Shown: positions 59,552 through 64,000 of the stretch, in pieces
How positions within the stretch are numbered: position 1 is the stretch's first letter
Layout: every line of letters begins with the position of its first letter
NCBI GenBank assembly: GCA_965644295.1
Contig: CBFFRP010000123.1
Coordinates: forward strand, 1-64,000
DNA: 64,000 bases
Direction: 5' to 3'
DNA from: Paraphysomonas bandaiensis
Taxonomy: Eukaryota; Chrysophyceae
Translations under genes and position numbers: made by a program
The notes under the pieces: model-generated
Databases searched by the model: none
Seen by the model: the letters and a program-made list of their open reading frames with translations, nothing else
What the model was told of the DNA's origin: nothing

Positions 59552-62500
59552 TTATACAGTGCCATTGGTTCTTTCTTCAAAGGAGGTAAACTCGTTGGGT
59601 AAAAAACACTCTGACATAACATCAGCGATATCTACATTGCGACTACTTTGACTATTATTACGTGATGCACTTATCATCGGCTCTGACGAAACTTGAGCGA
59701 CATCGGAAGAGTTGTTTGACCCAGTCTCTGGTGACTTACTGCATAGAGGGGTAGCATCCAAAACAATCCCATCAACACTTCTATTCGAAGCTCCAGATGC
59801 CACTAAGCTTTGCCGTTGTTGCTGCCGGAGCAATCTTAGTCTGGCCCGTTTCATTTTCCTCTTGTCCTCTGCATCCCCAGTAGCAATAGAGCATTCACTA
59901 GAAGAGCAAGTCGGAGCGTCGGTGATGTCAATTATTGTCGCAACTACCTGCTCTCTCATTCCGTTGGAGCCAGAGGATAAATCAGGCTTCGCATCTTTGG
60001 GTACGAGCTCTTTATGTCTTTGGAGAGGATCACGTAAAGTGGTATATGGTGCAGGCATGGGCTCTGTTGGACACGGTGGTAGTACTGCAGCCACTTCACC
60101 GCGCACCAGGCTAAGTCCATTACTACTGGAAGATGAATACAGTGCATTAGAAGGCCCTAATAGAGTTGGATAGCTGTAAGGGTTGTCCATAGCTCTGATT
60201 CGTGGTACTGGATCCATTGCTGCCGCCAATCCGTCAAATTCATCATCCCTCTCCGGTATCAACGGGTCATCTCCAACTACATTTCCGACACAGTTCGTGT
60301 CTATTTTTGCACCAAAGTGTTCAACTTCTCGATCTTCGACAGAATCTTCTTCAGCATCTGCCTCGCCCAGAGAAGTGTTCTTGATCTCTTCTGTTGCAAG
60401 CTCCTCTACCAGTCCTGTAAAACAGCACAATAATGATGACAGACAGAAGATATATACACAATAACCTTCGATCGTGGCAGAGAGGGGGGTGATGTCATCG
60501 ATATCTCCGAGCGGATCATCAGCATTAAGATCCACATTTTTGGTGCCTTCAAAAACTTCTCCCAAGGTATTCATTTTTTTCCGCAACATTGGCCACAACA
60601 GGTCATCAATAGTACCCTTAGCAAGAAAATAAAATACGCGGACTTCGGACGTTTGCCCAATGCGATGCGCCCTGTCTTCAGCCTGGATCATTGCCCCGGG
60701 CGTCCAGAACATCTCAGTAAAGAAGACAGTGGAAGCAGCAGTAAGTGTTATAGCCACTCCGGCAGAGGTGATAGCCAGTACTGCGACACGACAAGTACTG
60801 GAAGTCTGAAACTTATCAATTAATGTGAATCTTTCCTGCATATAACTATCACTGAAGAACCCAGACCTTGAATTAACAAACCCACCTTGCTGGGAGTGCT
60901 CCCATCAATACGAATCGATTCAGCTCCACGCTGCCGTAAAAACTTGCTGACAGCGTTCATCACGGAATGATGATGTGCGAATATTATTACCTGCGTAACA
61001 TAAGTCAAAATAATTCATAAATTTTATTTCCTCACTTTTCCCGACATTCTATCATTTAAAAAACTTGAGAGGTGGTCAAAAAACCCATCTAATTTGGCCG
61101 CCCCAGATTCAGTGAACAATTCCATAAGGAGAGACTTTTTTGATTTCTTTTCGTCTTGATATGATGGACGACGAAAGGGTACAGCCGGCACAAAATTATC
61201 AACACTGTGAGCATTCTCGGCAGGGCGCTTCCTACTACTCCTTGACCCGCCCACTCCCTCTAGTTCACTGTCTTGCAGTTGCTGTTGAATACCCCTGTCA
61301 TATCTTAAAATTTCCTCTACTGAACACTGGAAGAACATACCTTAATCGCATCTTCATCTCTTGGCACTTTACTTCAATCCGAATTATTCTACGTTTCTTT
61401 TCAGGGAGTTGATCAAGAATATTCTTTTTAAGGCGACGAATCATTACAGTTCCTAGTAATACCGTATTCAACTCTAACGTGTTGCTGGCCCCTTTATTCA
61501 CACCAAACGACCCACGACCCCGATTTCGACTACAACTGAATTTCATGAGGTGTCAGAAGGCCATTATTACCTACCTGTCACAGTATCGCTTCACAAACTC
61601 CTTTTCACTGGGCCAGTCACTAGGAGCGAGGGCATGTAGCTGCGTGAATAATTCATAGGGGCGGGAGAGGGCCGGAGTGCCTGTGAGCATAACTACCCGA
61701 GGGGCTTTGTCAAGGACAGGCATTAGCGCTTTGGTTCGTTGCGCTTTAGCATTCTTTAAGTAGTGAGATTCATCCACAATTACAACTTTGTATTTCTTAT
61801 CTAGTAGGTACTTTTGTACCTGATTGGGTATGTATTAGATAAATATGTACTAAATATACGAAATACCTTGGACAGTATATTATATGATAGAACAAGGAAC
61901 TTGTGTTCTGAGGCAAGAAGTTCCTTTGGGTTGAGAACGTCGACCACATTAACATCCGACTCAGTAATGAGCTCTGGACTAAGCCAGGATATCAGCTCAG
62001 CCTGTTAGTAATAATTAGCTAAATCATCCGGAGCACAGTAGTGACGAATATGTTACCTTCCAATGATACCGCGCAGATGACGGAGTGACCACCAATACTG
62101 GCCACTCTGACTGATATACTGCAGCAGAGGCAATGGCTTGTATGGTGTTGTGTGTTACTACATATTGTTCACAAACATACAAACTATCCGGAGCGTCTAC
62201 AGATATACAAACAACTTCCGTAATACGACAAGGAATAATCTCACATATGCGACGGTGGGGCCTGGGTGGATTGTCATAACAGCAAGCTGTGTGCGCCTTC
62301 ACAAGATATGGTAGAGAAAACGGACACAGACCAACAGGCAAAACCACCTCTACAATTCGAACATCGTTGTTATTCGACAAAACCGCCGTACCTCCCATAG
62401 ATTGCACTAACTCCGTCAAGTCAGCCATCAAGGCGACTTGCTCTATTGGAATAGATGCAATAGCGGTGCGATATTGCGATGAAACTTTACCACAGACATC

Positions 62501-64000
62501 CATAATTCCTTGTATCACCGCCAAGCGATCCTGCACACCAGCTAAAAGATATGTTCGAGGAATGCAAGCTGTGCTCCCTCCAAGCACAGAGAACAAGAGT
62601 TTCTCCAGTTTCTCACTTCGAATAAAAGTAAACTGCGCTTCATGAACCGAGTATGAGTCAAGGGTATCCATACTGAAACGAAAGTGTTTAAGCCGATCCC
62701 TCTCGCAACCAATCGCGACAGGAATACCTCGTTGTGTTTGCGCTGTATATTTACACAAGCACATACTGGCAACTAGCACTCCTAAAGTGTAAGGATCCAT
62801 TGGAAGTGGGCCAGACTGAGGAAAGTAATTCACCGGCTTCACCATAGGCACCTCCCATCGTGCCTCCCCGGTTTTGCGATCTAAGTAAGCAGCATCGACC
62901 GCACACACACTTCCTCCGGAGAGAGAAACTATCCCGCCCTTGAACATTTGTGTGGTAGACAGAACGATCGACTGTGAACACTCGGAGCTTCCCACAGAAT
63001 ACGAACGATTGACGTGCCACAGGTGGTCGTCAGATACCTCCACCTGTGCTCCGTCAGAAAATCGAACAGTGTACGTCTGGCGGAATCCACGGGGAAATAC
63101 TCCCGTTATCCGAGTCGACCGCCCATTCGAACCAATAACACAATCGCCAACCCGTATGTCACGGAAGGTTGTCCATCCTCCTGGAGTGAGTAAATGACTT
63201 TCCACGGGATGAGCCTTACCTGTGAGTATTAGTAGTCGTAAACTGATTGCGAATTGAATATTCTTCACAATTACCTAGACCCATGTCATCAGCAATGAGA
63301 GCTCGCCCGTGATTCTGCATGACAAATCGTACACCATCCCGCTGTGGTGCCCAATACCCGTTACCATGCCTTTGCTTCAGTTATACACTAACCTGGAATG
63401 GTGCCAAAGTATCGTACAGTCTAGAAGGAATTTGATTTATTAGGGTATCTGCACTTTCATCACTGCCTCCATCCTGCATGTATTAAAATGACACCTAACT
63501 AACATACTGTATTTCAAGCACCTGGGAGGCTATTTGTTTTCTTCTGTGATGTAAATATACCGCGGCAATTGCAGTTCGCGGCAAGGGATCCACCGTCACA
63601 TTAAGAGAAGGTTGAGAGAGCGCAACCTAATTGAATATTAAACAACAAATGAAATATGTATTAAATACTTGTACCCGCAACCGATCGTGAGCACTGATAG
63701 GAAATATCCACTTCTTAGACTCTGCGTCGAACCTAACTCCCGGTACAAGCTTCAGGGTTGATATTACCTGCCCATATATTGACACAATTTCAATAAACAA
63801 TTCGCTCTTACCTCTTTACTGACTATTCGATCTGACTTTGCAGTAAATTCTCGAGAATTAATCAGACTTAAGCTGATGACTGCACGGGGAGATATTCGAG
63901 GAACAAAGGGAGATACACCTAGTATGACAGAATCATGAGAAAATATAGATGTGGTATTCAACAGTGCACCGTAATTATTAGCACTGAAAGGTGCACCATA
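59552..64000 (-). CDS. SMARCAL1: SMARCAL1-like SNF2 annealing helicase, 5' end outside window, contains an intein
   Basis: The gene enters from the right edge. Thirteen exons in the window: 64000-63812, 63767-63675, 63626-63522, 63473-63393, 63341-63275, 63219-62057, 62001-61867, 61819-61575, 61535-61373, 61326-61036, 60990-60886, 60835-60466, 60414-59552; all keep frame. A HARP-like repeat comes first (VISTLKLVPGVRFDAESKKW), then the SNF2 ATPase: PFQRDGVRFV, LIADDMGLGK|TIQAIASAAVYQ (motif I, split by the intein), LVVTPSSARYHWK, VVIVDESHYLKN (motif II), VVMLTGTPALSRP, VMIRRLKKNILDQLP, VIIFAHHHSVMNAV, SIRIDGSTPSK, FWTPGAMIQAEDRAHRIGQT (motif VI). These fit SMARCAL1/ZRANB3, which rewind RPA-coated DNA at stalled forks in the nucleus. 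A Ser-rich acidic tail of about 290 aa follows. The donor of exon 61535-61373 (GAA|gtaaag) is the least certain join. Confidence 0.93.
62147..63214 (-). mobile_element. Class 3 intein with degenerate LAGLIDADG domain in the helicase P-loop
   Basis: 356 residues inserted between Lys and Thr of GLGK|TIQA. Block A: AHPVESHLLTPGGWTTFRDI then RVGD; residue 1 is Ala, so there is no N-terminal Cys/Ser nucleophile. Block B: VEVSDDHLWHV with His64 and Trp66. Block F: EVVCISVDAPDSLYV with Cys336. Block G: YVVTHN with Thr354, His355, Asn356, followed by Thr +1. Trp (B:12), Cys (F:4) and Thr (G:5) form the WCT signature of class 3 inteins, which splice through the block F Cys. A nuclease domain lies between: LGVLVASMC (144-152) and IQGIMDVCG (234-242) correspond to the two LAGLIDADG motifs, with the catalytic acids replaced (Ser150, Cys241). 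No stop or frameshift. Precise excision would restore a normal SNF2 P-loop. Confidence 0.93.

Noticed and set aside
61300-61345. 14- or 21-nt intron in the SMARCAL1-like gene (gtatgttcttccag...)
   Set aside because: Far below the size of all other introns here and it leads to a stop; a 46-nt intron with donor at 61372 keeps frame, though its donor context is weak.
61814-62008. Plus-strand 64-codon frame in the helicase region
   Set aside because: It is antisense to a conserved SNF2 exon and its flanking intron.

Overview
The window is nuclear DNA of a eukaryote, probably a protist. Protein genes are split by many very short spliceosomal introns (mostly about 40-60 nt, GT...AG, often with a ctaac/tactaat-like branch site), and all three stop codons are used in the standard way. 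Intergenic DNA is AT-rich with TATATA runs and carries LTR retrotransposons, hAT elements, a 22-bp minisatellite and a large tetranucleotide microsatellite. The gene set (soluble-type adenylyl cyclase, a cGMP-dependent-type kinase with three cyclic-nucleotide domains, a bZIP with a long C-terminal domain that I associate with stramenopiles, MAF1, LEO1, NAA40, DENND6, SMARCAL1) fits a free-living or parasitic unicellular eukaryote. A stramenopile is my best guess, but the sequence alone does not prove it. All exon joins below were worked out by hand and keep frame across every intron.

Layout. 1-4590: 3' half of a Ty1/copia element on +, split by a 2.4-kb DNA transposon with TA target duplication. 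5424-6332 (-): orphan protein. 7127-12351 (+): soluble-type adenylyl cyclase. 13075-13592: hAT-type MITE with 8-bp target duplication. 14616-17296 (-): PKG-like kinase. 18665-19927 (-): bZIP factor. 20505-22183 (+): LEO1. 23079-23873 (-): MAF1. 24322-25360 (+): sterol desaturase/fatty acid hydroxylase family. 25882-27279 (-): orphan cysteine-rich one-TM protein. 27904-29056 (+): NAA40. 29277-32087 (-): DENND6. 33036-35041 (+): tail-anchored coiled-coil protein. 35518-40972 (-): complete Ty1/copia element with identical LTRs. 41389-42608 (-): orphan. 43361-47295 (+): BAT2-N/MOS1-PRRC2-like protein. 50198-51348 (-): Ldh2/malate dehydrogenase family. 52677-55113 (-): SH3-WW-MyTH4-RhoGAP protein. 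55681-56183: minisatellite. 56775-59180: hAT transposon with frameshifted transposase. 59552-64000 and beyond (-): SMARCAL1-like annealing helicase whose ATPase P-loop is split by an intein.

The most striking item is that intein (62147-63214, minus strand, 356 residues). It sits exactly between Lys and Thr of the helicase Walker A motif GLGK|T, five coding nucleotides downstream of a spliceosomal intron. It starts with Ala rather than Cys/Ser and carries Trp in block B, Cys in block F and Thr in block G, the signature of class 3 inteins, which are known to me mainly from phages and bacteria. Its LAGLIDADG motifs have lost the catalytic acids, so it looks like a splicing-competent intein with a dead homing nuclease.

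Functional themes: cyclic-nucleotide signalling (cyclase and kinase lie close together), chromatin/transcription (LEO1, NAA40, MAF1, bZIP, SMARCAL1), and membrane traffic/cytoskeleton (DENND6, tail-anchored coiled coil, MyTH4-RhoGAP). Several genes are arranged head to head and share short upstream regions. Nothing resembling an operon is present and no tRNA or rRNA gene was recognised.
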